Assembly (NCBI GenBank): GCA_932294295.1
Contig: OW028584.1
Coordinates: 24,705,138 to 24,769,137 of the forward strand
DNA length: 64,000 bases
Direction of reading: 5' to 3'
Origin: Alitta virens
Lineage: Eukaryota; Annelida; Polychaeta; Phyllodocida; Nereididae
The stretch's first letter is position 1. Every line of letters starts with the position of its first letter. Positions 22,895 through 32,484 of the stretch are shown one piece after another. The notes below the pieces were generated by a model that saw nothing but the letters and a program-made list of their open reading frames with translations, was not told the DNA's origin and searched no databases. A program made the position numbers and the translations under genes.

Positions 22895-23279
22895 CCTATG
22901 TGTTAACTTAAGACCAAAGGATTGTGGCTACACACTAAAAGAACCGGAGATGGGTGTAAAACAAAAAATGAGAAGGGACTATAACGACACCCTCCGTAAA
23001 GTATCTGGAAATTTCCCAGGGGTCTATGTGACAAATCTATACAAATGCCTGACAATTACAATTGAAGGAGGTAGAATACCGAACATAAATTGCTACCAAC
23101 CAGACGGCCTTCACCTTTCGAAACTAGGGAAGAAAAATATTGTAAACGGTATCAAGCAAATAATTCATGAAATGAAGTGTATGGTGAAATACCTATCCTT
23201 TTTTAAGGAAAACAATCCCTATTGCTGTGCGTGCATATTGTTAGGATGCCCTCACAGTGATGCCTCTCACACAAAATAG
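22895..23279 (+). pseudogene. ORF1 C-terminus with SGNH-hydrolase-like block
   Basis: The frame from about 22905 to the TAG at 23277 contains RRDYNDTLRKVSGNFPGVYV and then QPDGLHLSKLGKKNIVNGI. Asp-Gly-Leu-His matches the DxxH block V of SGNH/GDSL hydrolases, which carries the catalytic Asp and His. The Gly-Asp-Ser block I is not present because the copy starts inside the domain. SGNH/esterase domains are known in ORF1 of some LINEs, where their role is unsettled. The same block (QPDGLHLSMYGKEHLGIGI) occurs in the tandem units at 30-34 kb. The apparent N-terminal part of the open frame (22797-22900) belongs to LINE-B on the other strand. Confidence 0.65.
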
Positions 23280-23429
23280 AAGATACTGTCAAAACTAAAT
23301 GCTGTTGCTTAAAATGAATATTATGTAATATGATATATTGTAATATACTAAATTATGTTCAAAACTAATAAGCATGTTTTTCCGTTTTTCCATGTAATGG
23401 CTGGAGAGAAATGTGACCATTGCCCAAGG

Positions 23430-23712
23430 GTCATCCGTGGCTGAAACCAGATGACAAATCACTCGTGGCTGAAACCAAGTGATGAAAATACAAGGTAAAA
23501 ACATCACTCGTGGCATAAACCAAGTGATAAACACCCAACTAGTACACATCACTCGTGGCCGAAACCAAGTGATTAACACCAATGGACGACGCATCATCCG
23601 TGGCTGAAACCAGATGATGATGAACATCCATAATCAACATACAAATATCGCTCGTGGCTGACACCAAGTAATGGACTACCAGGAATATCATCCGTGGCCG
23701 AAACCAGGTGAT
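23430..23712 (+). ncRNA. Array of seven covarying 26-nt hairpins
   Basis: Seven 26-nt units begin at 23430, 23458, 23503, 23548, 23593, 23647 and 23687. Each folds the same way: a 6-bp stem, a 2-nt bulge CG on the 5' side, a 3-bp TGG/CCA stem and a 6-nt loop (CTGAAA, CCGAAA, or variants). Units 2-4 use arms ATCACT/AGTGAT, unit 5 ATCATC/GATGAT, unit 1 GTCATC/GATGAC, unit 7 ATCATC/GGTGAT. These are paired substitutions at three base pairs with the bulge kept and the loop near-constant. Unit 6 is the most decayed. Spacers are unrelated in sequence. The array lies between the SGNH ORF1 end and the endonuclease start of the LINE. A structured RNA role, such as protein binding or ORF2 translation, is inference. 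Confidence 0.7.
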
Positions 23713-23887
23713 AAACTGCATGCCTCCTAAGACCTGTCACGACATGAAAAAACCTGCCCTGCAGTTGAAAGGTGAGTAAAACGGGATATTGAATAATGTA
23801 TTGGAATTAAAGGTAATAATAACATGAAAACAGAAACTGTTCCTATTATTAATGCTTTCACCTTACTATCTACTAGCACAATAGCTG

Positions 23888-24660
23888 ATGAATGAACTAG
23901 AGCCTCACAACTTTAAAATAATCACACTTAACTGCAGGGCGGGGATAAACTCTAGAAAGAAACTAGAGAAAGTCACACAATATCTAGGAGGGCAGAAATG
24001 GGATATAGTACTGCTCCAGGAAACATCCAAGCTAGCCGACTTTAATATAGAAAAAATTGAGAGGGAATTAAAATGTAAATTAGCTCATGATAAAAACACC
24101 AAGGCGACACCGGGTAATGGTGTAGCATCTCTAATAAAAGAAAATGGAAATTTCCAAGTAATAGAAACCAAACAAATATTAGAAACTAGGGGAATAGACA
24201 TAAAAATAAAGATCATGAATGAAATTTACAATATAATAAATGTATATATACATACTAAGGTTAAGGAAAAGTAAAAAGATTTTGAGGAGCTAGATAAATA
24301 TATTAAACAAATAGAAAATAACATAATAATAGGAGGAGACTTCAATTCAGTAACTGAAATTGACCAGAGATCCTGTAACATTGAGCAGAAAAGAGTAGAT
24401 CACAACTTTATTAATTTAATCAAAGGAAACTACTTATATGATCTACCAGTAGTTCTAAATTATGTAAGGCCTACGTATGTGGGAAAACAAATTCTGCCCT
24501 CCTGGATAGATTTATAACATCCAGTATCAAAATAGTAAAACGATACAGTACTGAAATATGTCCATTCAGTGACCACATAGCAGTACATATTGATTTTTTT
24601 AATATTAAAGAACAAACACAAGATAATAAAATGAGAAATAAAACATTGGAAACTAAATAC
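23888..24660 (+). pseudogene. L1/Tx1-type LINE ORF2, APE endonuclease domain
   Basis: The ATG at 23888 starts NFKIITLNCRAGINSRKKLE, the first strand of the APE-type endonuclease that nicks target DNA. WDIVLLQET with the metal-binding Glu is near residue 46. GGDFNSV is near 24340 and SDHIAVHIDF near 24570, the latter being the conserved Ser-Asp-His end of the domain. The copy has a single in-frame stop (TAA, 24272-24274) and frame changes near 24490 and 24640, so it is inactive but only lightly damaged. Confidence 0.85.
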
Positions 24661-24685
24661 TGAACTGTTAAAGGACAATATCATT

Positions 24686-26664
24686 GTGAATGAGATAAAA
24701 CACTTCTGGGAAGAATGGCGGGAAATGAAAAGTAGTGTTGAAGATGTTGGTGAATGGTGGGATAAAGGTAAAAAGAAAATTAAACAAATATTTACAGATC
24801 ATGGAATAAAAAAAGCAAAAGAAAGGAAAGTCACAAAAAAAGAACTGACAGAAGTATTAGAGCGACTATTCAGAGAAAAGAATCAAAATTTTAGTCAGAT
24901 TAACAAAATAAAGGATAAACTAAATGAAATATTAGAGTATGAGATCGAAGGAGCAAAAATTAGGTCGAGGCAGCTTTTACTTCCAAATGAGGAAAAGGGA
25001 TCAAAAAACTTCTTAAACCTAGAATTAAAGACCGCGGTAAAAGAAGCAATTACATGTATCTTGGCAAATAATAAGGAAATAATAGATCCCATTGAAATTA
25101 AGCGAGAAATACAAAGCTTCTATCAAGATCTGTATACGACAGAAGGCGCCGATATTAAGTCAGTGGATACTTTACTCCAAAATATGGAGGCAATTAATTT
25201 AAACAATAATGAACGGACAACCCTAGCAAATTCATATGTAAGTATGAAATAAAAGCAGCGCTTAGAAAAATGCAAACGGGTAAATCTCCAGGTAGTGATG
25301 GGCTACCAAAAGAATTTTATGAGGCGCTATGGCATCAAATAGACGATGACCTCACTGAAATGGTTAACAATTGTTTTATAAATGGACAACTCACAAATAC
25401 CCAAAAGGGAGCAATTATTAAACTACTGTACAAAAAGGGAGACAGGAGGCTGCTAAAAAATTGGAGGCCGGTGTCTCTCCTGAATGTTGACTATAAATTA
25501 ATCAGCAGCACTATAGCAATCAGATTTTCCAAAGTAATAAACAAAATTATATCCCCCACACTGGGATGTGCAATCAAAGGTAGATACATTTTTGAAAACC
25601 TAAGATTAATTGAAGACTTGATTGAAAGGGATGAATCAAATATATGTCAGAATTACCCGGGAGAGATGATAAAAATATTAGATTTAGAAAAGGCTTTTGA
25701 TAGGGTAGAACATCAATTTCTATTTAAAACAATAAAAAAAATAAATTTAGGCAACAACCTCACAAAATGGGTAAAACTACTATATACTAATATATATACC
25801 ACAATTTTAACACCTTTTGGACAAACCGATACCATAAAGATATCCAGGTCGGTTAGACAAGGGTGTCCACTAAGCATGATATTATTTATAATAACATCCG
25901 AGCCTTTAATTAGAATGATAGACAACAATACTAGAATAAATGGGATTAAGATAAGTAATGAGGTAAACATTAAAATTATTGCATATGCAGATGACACCAC
26001 CCTGTTCCTTAAAAACGAAAATGATGATATTGAATGTGATAAGATAATCAAGATATATGAAAAGGCAACTGGGGCCAAATGTAATAAAGAAAAAACTAAA
26101 AGTCTATACTTTGCCAAATATAGAGTAGAAAATAAGGTAGAAGAACAGGAGGAGGTAGAAATATTAGGAATATGGTATCACCATAATTTCAATAAAAGAA
26201 GAGAAAAAAACTGGAAAACTGTATCAAATAAGATAAAGGCCAACCTGAATAAATGGCTTAATAGACACATGTCAATCTTAGGGAAATGTACCATAATTAA
26301 TGTTTTTGCGATATCGCAAATACAACATATAAACAGAATAATTCCACCAACAGTCAACATAATGAAAGAAATCCAACAGTTAATCAATAACTTTATATAT
26401 ATGGTCAGGCCTCCAGGGAACAGCAATGACCACATGGCAAGACCCATGCATGAAGGAGGTTTTAACCTTCCAGATATTAAGGCAAGATGTCTCTCTCAAT
26501 ATTATATGTGGGTATATTACTATATCAATAGCAATAAAGACCATCCTTGGACCATAATATTCCAAGAGAAGGTAGGCAGCCTGCTAGAAAGATATAGTTA
26601 CCAGATTTATTTTATTTTTTCTCCCCTTCTCTCATATTCACAAACAGACACCAAATTATCTTAA
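24686..26664 (+). pseudogene. L1/Tx1-type LINE ORF2, linker and reverse transcriptase
   Basis: The charged linker is at 24686-25240. RT follows after a one-base frame change near 25235. The RT frame is intact for 464 codons: MQTGKSPGSDGLPKEFYEAL, NWRPVSLLNVDYKLIS, CAIKGRYIFENLRLIEDL, ILDLEKAFDRVEHQFL, VRQGCPLSMILF, catalytic YADDTTLFL near 25990, then the thumb (VEILGIWYHHNF, WLNRHMSILGKC). Val-Arg-Gln-Gly-Cys-Pro and the Leu-Glu-Lys-Ala-Phe-Asp block are characteristic of the L1 superfamily. SMILF replaces the more usual SPLLF. Confidence 0.9.
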
Positions 26665-27494
26665 ATATTTTTACATGGCAGCCAAAAACTATAAAAAAAA
26701 AAATATATATGTAATGATCACAAAAAGAAAATACAAATCCCAGGTGGCCAAAAATCCAAAAACGATCCCTTAGTCGGATCACTCAATTTTAAGTATCACC
26801 TCCGTTGGAACTATCCATTACTAACTAAGATGCTTTTATTCAATTTTAAGACAAAAAGCACCTGGGAGCACTATGATGAACTTATAGGCTAGTACCAAAA
26901 ATCCCATAATTATGGCAATGTAAGATACAGTCATACCGGAAAATGGGTGTCCGCTAGAAGGCCAGAGACCTTCATTTGCCCCAAGGTACCTGTCGGCCGT
27001 TGACCGAAAGCGGGCAATCAAAAGGGAACATTTATACTTAGTGCAAATTTTAAAAAAAAATCACTAAAACCTACATGTACAAAGGGCTTTGCAGATTAAA
27101 ATTGGGTTGTGGAACAATAGAGGCTTGAACTCTCTACACCTTCTGAATTTGTGAGAAAACCCAGAAGTTAGTTTTACATGGACAGACTACTTCATGCTCT
27201 GCTCATTAGTATTCATATTCTTGTGTGCGTCTCAATGTGGCTATACAAAAGCTTTATTGATAAGTTGTGTATTTTGTGAATCCCCCTGCCACAGATATGC
27301 GCGGACAGTGTCATATTTTTCTCTTGAAGAGTTCATTGGACAACTGTCAAGAGACAAGCTTCTTAAACAAACCAAGACGTCAACACTGGAGGGGCCCTGT
27401 ACTTTTAGTCCTAAAGGTACCTCGCGGTGCAAAGAAACTGACACAGAAAGGTTTCTCGTTTCCATTCGTTGTTAAACATGATATAACTAACTAA
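26665..27494 (+). pseudogene. L1/Tx1-type LINE ORF2 C-terminal tail, frameshifted
   Basis: Homology-like reading continues in shifting frames: LNFKYHLRWNYPLLTKM near 26785, IGLWNNRGLNSLHLL near 27100, and a Cys/His segment with CVFCESPCHR near 27262, as in the C-terminal zinc-knuckle-like region of L1/Tx1 ORF2. The last frame ends at 27494. Poly(A)-like runs at 26690-26705 and 27048-27058 interrupt it. Confidence 0.5.
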
Positions 27495-27639
27495 TTAAAT
27501 GACTAACTCTTACTGGTATCCGGAATCAGGACTTAAGCAGGGTTTGATCAAAGATTGGTGAAGCTTTCTACTTCAATTGTTTCTGAGAATCACAAAAGTA
27601 CTTGTCATCAGTAGAGATTAATGACGTTCTAACCATCAA

Positions 27640-27900
27640 AAGGTCACTCACGTCAGGAGTGGTCTAGTGCAAAAATTATCAAGTCTTTGATATCATAGTC
27701 TCACATTAAATACAACTGTACCACCAATTCTTCAGTTATTTATATTTATCTCATATTTGGTAGATGTTGTGAGCATTCTCTGAAAAGTTGAGGCAGATCC
27801 ATTTAGCGGTTTTGATTTTATAACAAAATGAACAGCAGAAAAATTAAATTTTTTACCATTTTTCGTGTGACATCTTGCTGTGATTGGCTGAAGCAAAGTG
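27640..27900. repeat. Dispersed repeat related to 48.4-48.55 kb
   Basis: Text around 27720-27860 (ACCACCAATTCTTCAGTTAT, GAGCATTCTCTGAAAA, TAACAAAATGAACA) parallels 48430-48550 (ACTACTAATTCTACAGTTGT, GACCATTCTCTGAAAATAT, TAACAAAATGAACAC). GTGCAAAAAT near its edge also recurs near 39260 and, inverted, near 48713. This is an old family without coding potential. Confidence 0.4.
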
Positions 27901-28162
27901 TATCCTAGCAGCAGTATTTTTAGTGCATTTTAATGTATATTTGACATCTTATCATTCAGTTAATAATTTTATTCCTAAGAACATTATATTTATTGAATAA
28001 GTTATGATCTTTCATGTATGAATAGCAAAATGATTAATATAAGTAACTTTTTTTTTTCATACTCATGTATAAACAGAACATAATAAAATGCCAGTAAAAA
28101 AAAAAATCATATTAAAAAGTATAAAAATAATAATAATAATTGTGAGTAAAAAAATATCGAAT

Positions 28163-29280
28163 TTACTTGGTGCAGAGGTACTCTAATATTTCACACACCT
28201 CATCAGCATTTGAAAGCCAAGGCACAACCACCTGAGTATCTCTTATTTGTAGTAGCTCCTTTATCTGAGTGCCTACATGCATACTGTCATCTTCAAAATT
28301 ATCATAATATAATTTAATGCAGTCTAAGACAAACCTCAAGCCCTTTACATCCAATTTGTTGACATTAGCACCATATTTGCAACACACTTTTAAAAAGTTT
28401 GCACTTATTCTTGTATGTCTCTTACAAAGTCTGCTACAATTGAACACAAACGTAACAACTAAATTTCAACTTTCTATTGAAATCTCTTACTACTGGTGTT
28501 ATGACACACATTCAATTTTCTCTCCATTAATAGCAAATGATGGTACAATATCAGATTTGAATTTGTCCAAGACTATTGTTTTACTTTTATTGCCAATAAA
28601 TTTAACTTTAACCTGACTAGCATATCCATCACATAAGCGTAACATTTTCTTCATAGCACCCTATGTTGGGGCTAGCAACATAATGTCATCTGCATAACTC
28701 ACAATCCCACAAAACTTCCTGCCAAGATTGCAACCAACAACTGCTTTTCCTAACCGTTCAATTAAACCATCTATATACACAGAAAATAATGGGGTCAAAC
28801 AAGGTAGGGTACCTTGCCCTACCTTGTTTGACCCCATTATTTTAAGTAAAACAATCAGAAACAGTAGAATTATACTTGACACACATTTTCTGCTTTGTGT
28901 ACAATTCAAGCAATAACCTGATATACATAGAAACAAGACAACTATATTCAACACCGTCAAAGTAATATACTGTCTCGAATACAATAGCTGTTGCTAAAGC
29001 TGTAGAATGCTTCTTCTTGAAGCCATATTACAACTCTGAGGTTGATAATAACACATTGTCTCTGTTAAGTATAAACACATCCAAAACCTTACACAGTACG
29101 CTCTGTAGGCAAATAGCCCTAAAATTATCTGATCTGTCACATTGAGATCTCTTGTTTTTTTGGGATAGGAATTAACAACTAACCATTAACTCAGTAGGTG
29201 TCATGCCATGAATGATCATAGAATTATAAAACTTAATAAGTACATCAAAACATCGACTAGGACAGTGAATAAGAGGAGAA
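28163..29280 (-). pseudogene. LINE relic (CR1/L2-like RT) with unexplained C-terminal block
   Basis: On the minus strand, 29280-29000 has RT fingers remains (FYNSMIIHGMTPTELM, YGFKKKHSTALATAI). 28984-28661 has LTPLFSVYIDGLIERL and the catalytic YADDIMLLAPT. 28660-28450 has INGEKIEC. The RQGG-type motif is scrambled by a 27-bp inverted repeat. A 94-codon frame at 28447-28163 (TRISANFLKVCCKYGANVNK, VLDCIKLYYDNF) follows in the same strand. I do not recognise it; it could be an unusual LINE C-terminus or adjacent unrelated DNA. Confidence 0.75.
28783..28843. repeat. Perfect 27-bp inverted repeat with 7-nt spacer
   Basis: The left arm 28783-28809 and right arm 28817-28843 are exact reverse complements; the spacer is TACCTTG. 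Both arms carry the LINE RT motif that normally reads Gly-Val-Lys-Gln-Gly, so one arm is an inverted copy of the other. Confidence 0.95.
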
Positions 29281-29754
29281 GAAAGACTTATATCTAACGA
29301 AATGCAGGGCTGCTCAGTGAAAAGACTCTATTTAGAAAAATGTGCAAAGGGTACCCTTTCTTGAACGGCCAGTGAACATCATTACGAGCGTCATCGATTC
29401 AAAAAGTTTAAATGAATTGGTGTGGAAGATAGGCTGCATACATTGAACTCAATAATCTTGATGTATAGTGTAGCTCTTAAGCTTTCATTCTGTGTATTCA
29501 GATAAAAAATAGACCAAGTATAAAGCGAGATACGAATAGGAGAAGGCAGATAAGCAGGTTCTGATGCGTCGTGGCCAACGTCATGAAGAGCAATGCTTGA
29601 TTTAAAACTTTTAAAAGTGATCTTACTTTACAGTGTAGCATTCCATCGTTTAGTATAGTGTTTTCTGATCGAAAAAAAGCAAATATTAGGCTAGATAGAG
29701 GAAGGAGAAGGCAGGTAGGTTGGCGGCAAACAGCAATGATTGTAGATCGAACCG

Positions 29755-29810
29755 ATTTTGTTGTGGTGCTTTCAATCCGCCATTTTGCGACATCCGTCAT
29801 TTTGCATGTT
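29755..29810 (+). promoter_or_regulatory. YY1-like motifs at 5' end of retroelement unit 1
   Basis: CCGCCATTTTG at 29777-29787 is the reverse complement of the YY1-type core AAAATGGCGG, and a weaker CCGTCATTTTG follows at about 29794-29804. Such sites near the first bases are known to guide start-site choice in mammalian L1. A role here is inference. Confidence 0.3.
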
Positions 29811-29849
29811 TAAACCTTTATGCCTATGTCTTCCTTCTCTCTCTAGGAA

Positions 29850-30118
29850 TGCCAGCCACTCCTGCAAGGAAGAAGAAGCCTAACCAGCCCAAGCAAAACA
29901 TCAGCCAGAAAAGGCTAAAAAAGATCACATCGGCGCTTGCAACCCCAGGGTTATGGCTCACGGGACACTGCCTGCCTCCCATGGTGGCGTCCCCATGAAA
30001 CCGGCCTGCTGTCACGAGCGCTCCCCCGATAGCAACCCTTCTCCCGCTGCCCCCCTCGACTCTTTAGAAAAGATGGAAACGGCCAAAAAAATACCGACTT
30101 TGACTCCTGGACTGCATT
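29850..30118 (+). pseudogene. Retroelement ORF1 N-terminus, unit 1
   Basis: The ATG at 29850 begins MPATPARKKKPNQPKQNISQ, strongly basic as in LINE ORF1 leaders. It follows TCTCTCTAG, which could be an acceptor-like pyrimidine tract. The frame stops at 29996. An overlapping frame from ATG 29953 (MAHGTLPASHGGV, then LDSLEKMETAKKIPTLTP) continues to a TGA near 30118. A frame change has probably split one ORF1. Units 2 and 3 lack the 29790-30060 part. Confidence 0.4.
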
Positions 30119-30222
30119 GACAAGATGGCTCTCATCATGGAGACCTTCATGGCACAGAGACCCTGGTCAAGGTTATTGCTATGATAAAAGGTTTGAGACT
30201 CTCTGTCACCGCCCCTTCCAAC

Positions 30223-30254
<32 letters not shown>

Positions 30255-30451
30255 CTCCTCTACAGGTTTCCAGCCCAACTGCAACCTCTTCCTCCTCCTT
30301 CTCCTCCTCCTTCTCCTCCTGCTCCTCTAAACCTCCTCATCCTCTGCTTTCCAACACTACTACTACCCCTTCCACCTCCACTAATACCCTACTTTCTCAC
30401 ACAGGTCCCCACAACCAGTAGCCAGAGGCTATGGAAACAGACTTTGCACTA

Positions 30452-30671
30452 CCAAGGAGCCAGAGCGGGGCGGGGACATAGCTCAGAGGTAGCGCTCTGG
30501 GCTTCCAACCGCTGGGTCCCGGGTTCGATTCCCGGTCGAGCCTAAGTTGGATGGCTGTTTCATCCTTCGTCTCATTGCCATGGTCCCTGCCTGTCCTAAT
30601 TAGCCCATCTGGTGCAGAAATACAGGACGTAAAGCCCAAATCACACACACACACACACCAAGGAGCCAGAG
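30452..30671 (+). mobile_element. tRNA-derived SINE nested in unit 1
   Basis: The SINE is at 30466-30657 and ends in a (CA)n tail. Target duplications CCAAGGAGCCAGAG at 30452-30465 and 30658-30671 are identical. It has A-box (AGCTCAGAGGTAG) and B-box (GGTTCGATTCCCGG) motifs, and CTTCCAA at the anticodon loop (UCC-like). The same insertion at the same place in unit 2 shows that it predates the tandem duplication. Confidence 0.93.
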
Positions 30672-30678
30672 AAAGAAG

Positions 30679-31189
30679 ATGCACAAGAGAACCAGGTCCA
30701 ACCAGAACCAGCTCTCCGACTCAGTTCCAGAGTCAGAGTCCCCCAAAAAGGCTAGGACCACAGAGGACTACTTCACAGTGGTCATCATCGGTAGAGGCAA
30801 CAACCTTTGCTACATCAGGCCTCAAAATATAGGAACTGGCTCAAAGATACAGTATATAATCCTTATGGCTGTGCGCATCAGACACAAAGACATTGATTGG
30901 GTACTGAAAAAAAAGTTCCATAACAGAGTCAAGAGAACACATAAATTTAGGACTTAAGAAAGCAGCTGGAAGACATCCTGGTTTCCGATACAAAAACCCT
31001 TATAAGGTGGAAACATATAACACCGACCAAGGAAGAAGGTTAATACAGAATGCCTTCCAGCCAGATGGCCTTCACCTTTCTATGTATGGAAAGGAGCACC
31101 TAGGGATAGGCATACTGAATATAATCTACAAAGACCTTGTAAATTCTATAAACTATCTAAAGATGTATAGTGAAAGCACCAGCCATTAA
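30679..31189 (+). pseudogene. Retroelement ORF1: NLS-like region and SGNH-like domain, unit 1
   Basis: ATG 30679 opens MHKRTRSNQNQLSDSVPESE followed by SPKKARTTEDYFTVVIIGRG, a charged linker leading into a beta-strand-like start. The frame breaks at 30957. Homology-like text continues to QPDGLHLSMYGKEHLGIGIL (31053-31110), where Asp-Gly-Leu-His matches SGNH block V, and ends at 31189. The nucleophile Ser block is not evident. Compare 22895-23279 in the L1/Tx1-type LINE, which has the same C-terminal block. The copy is inactive by frameshift. Confidence 0.55.
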
Positions 31190-31206
31190 GCTGCCCACCC
31201 TGCCTC

Positions 31207-31535
31207 ATGCTCCAGAAGGAAGAATCCGGAAGAGGGGCTAAGTCAAAAGCATATAGGATAAGGCTGATTAATCAAAATCAATGGCATGCCATAAAGGCCG
31301 ACATTATGAAATACATTCTGATGCTGAAAATGGAACAGGATCAGTCCTTCCGCTTCTTCCTTCTGGAAAACAGAGGATATGGTTTGTCTGAAGATACCTC
31401 AGATGAGTTCTGGGCGTTGGGCAGTGGAGCTACTCATGGAGATAAGAGAGCAATGGGCAAACCGAGCAACTTTTAAACAAACCAAAGAACTACTCCTAAC
31501 AAAGATCATCAAATCAATCCTAACCCCCTATTAAC
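31207..31535 (+). pseudogene. NADAR-like (YbiA-type) C-terminal segment of retroelement ORF1, unit 1
   Basis: The frame reads LINQNQWHAIKADIMKYILM, LKMEQDQSFRFFLLENRGYG, then LSEDTSDEFWALGSG. After a frame change near 31415 it reads VELLMEIREQWANR, and the run continues to a stop near 31532. The order Trp-x3-Lys-x3-Met, Lys-x-x-Gln, Leu-Leu, Glu-x-Thr-x-x-x-Phe-Trp, and then a Leu-Met-x-Ile-Arg end is the pattern of the NADAR family (YbiA-like), whose members act on NAD/ADP-ribose-linked substrates. The N-terminal half of the domain is missing. The call comes from motif memory only; chance resemblance is possible. Confidence 0.45.
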
Positions 31536-31629
31536 TTTGTAAATAGACACGAGTCAAATATTACCCAGCCAAATAAATTACCAGCTCTCTACTGCCAAGC
31601 TGGTAGTATACACCCAATCTTATTTATCT

Positions 31630-31910
31630 ATTGCGAGTGACCATAATAAAATGCACTCAAAAAGGTGGTAAACAGTAAGCATACTAAAATGTACTCGAAA
31701 GGTGGTAAACAGAGTAAACATACTAAAATGTACTCTGAATTTAATAAAATGCACAGAAACAAATTAAATGACCAGCTCCCTATTGCCAAACTGGTAGCAC
31801 TTTTCATATTCAATTGTATAAGAAATCGATTGTGAGTGACCATAATAAAATGCACTCAAAAGGTGGTAAACAGAGAAAACATACTAAAATGTACTCTGAA
31901 TTAAATAAAA
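31630..31910 (+). repeat. Direct repeats in 3' region of unit 1
   Basis: Three imperfect copies of a segment with AAAGGTGGTAAACAG, then AAACATACTAAAATGTACTC, lie in the 3' region together with repeated GAGTGACCATAATAAAATGC. The same set recurs in unit 2 (34077-34357). Confidence 0.7.
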
Positions 31911-32416
31911 TGCGCACATACAAGGTACAACACATCACAGGTACCTTACATACACAGATACCACATCACAGTATATCTGCACAACAAACAGACACCAAAA
32001 CTATGCATACAAATACAAAAGCAAAACTGTATAATGATAACACCGTATTAATCAAACAAATGGAAAGAATGAATAAAATTGCACCATTTAATAATCATAT
32101 ACAAAAAACCTTGGGTGATAAAAATACACACATAGACCACCTACTAAATTAAACACACTTATTAAAAGTAAAATGCACAACACAAAACACATGAGGGGCG
32201 ATGATGAAGCAATAGAGTAAGTACTTGGAGCAACTGCCCTGGTGTCCACCAGCAAATGGGATGAGGGAAACCTCACCCTCCTGATGCGGGACATCAAAGG
32301 GTCAGAAGAGTTGGATAGACAGTATCTTTGAAAATGGGATAAACTAACGATGAAGCTCCGGAGATCAAATGAAAATGGGAAAACTCTAATCTGAGCCAAA
32401 AAATAAATAAATAAAA

Positions 32417-32484
32417 ACCGCCAGAAAGTCTACCGGAGGCAAGGTCCCCAGGAAGCAGTTGGCCACCAAGGCTGCCCGTAAGAG
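32417..32484 (+). pseudogene. Histone H3 coding fragment (codons about 6-28) between units 1 and 2
   Basis: The 68 bp translate as TARKSTGGKVPRKQLATKAA followed by RK and two bases of the next codon. This is the canonical histone H3 N-terminal tail from Thr6 to about Ser28, with Val for Ala15. It begins right after the A-rich end of unit 1 and ends where unit 2 begins (ATTTTGTTGTGG). No other H3 codons are found on either side. It may be a target-site remnant of insertion into an H3 gene, or H3 mRNA captured by template switching. Confidence 0.9.

Larger units (their letters stand above)
22895..27494 (+). mobile_element. L1/Tx1-type LINE, 5'-truncated
   Basis: One element appears to run from the truncated end of an ORF1 with an SGNH-like domain (22895-23279), through an inter-ORF hairpin array (23430-23712), into an ORF2 with APE endonuclease (from 23888), RT (to 26664) and a Cys/His-containing tail (to about 27494). 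Sequence style (GKSPGSDGLPKEFYE, RPVSLLNVDYKLIS, VRQGCPLS) places the RT in the L1 superfamily, nearest Tx1. It abuts LINE-B on the left at about 22890. The ORF1-ORF2 linkage is inferred from order and strand. Confidence 0.75.
29755..32416 (+). mobile_element. Tandem retroelement unit 1 (ORF1-type element)
   Basis: Unit 1 starts near 29755 (GATTTTGTTGTGGTGCT) and ends in AAATAAATAAATAAAA just before a histone H3 fragment. It contains a leader, a CTC-rich tract encoding a Ser- or Pro-rich run, a nested SINE (30466-30657), SGNH-like and NADAR-like coding segments and an approximately 880-bp 3' region. Unit 2 repeats it from 32485 at an offset of 2459 bp, falling to 2447 bp after a 12-bp difference in the CTC tract. 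Only about ten substitutions are seen by eye. No RT domain is present, so these units are non-autonomous or internally deleted. Confidence 0.75.

Noticed and set aside
23430..23712. CRISPR array
   Set aside because: Regular repeats with spacers look superficially similar, but the repeats are imperfect, form covarying hairpins, spacers vary from 2 to 28 nt, and the context is an animal LINE.
30117..30545. Proline/leucine-rich ORFs over the CTC tract (also 32459-32992)
   Set aside because: The frames run through a CTC microsatellite and a SINE and have no conserved domain; they are not the ORF1 frame.
32417..32484. A histone H3 gene
   Set aside because: Only codons about 6-28 are present; no start, globular domain or 3' stem-loop was found. 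It is a fragment at a retroelement junction.
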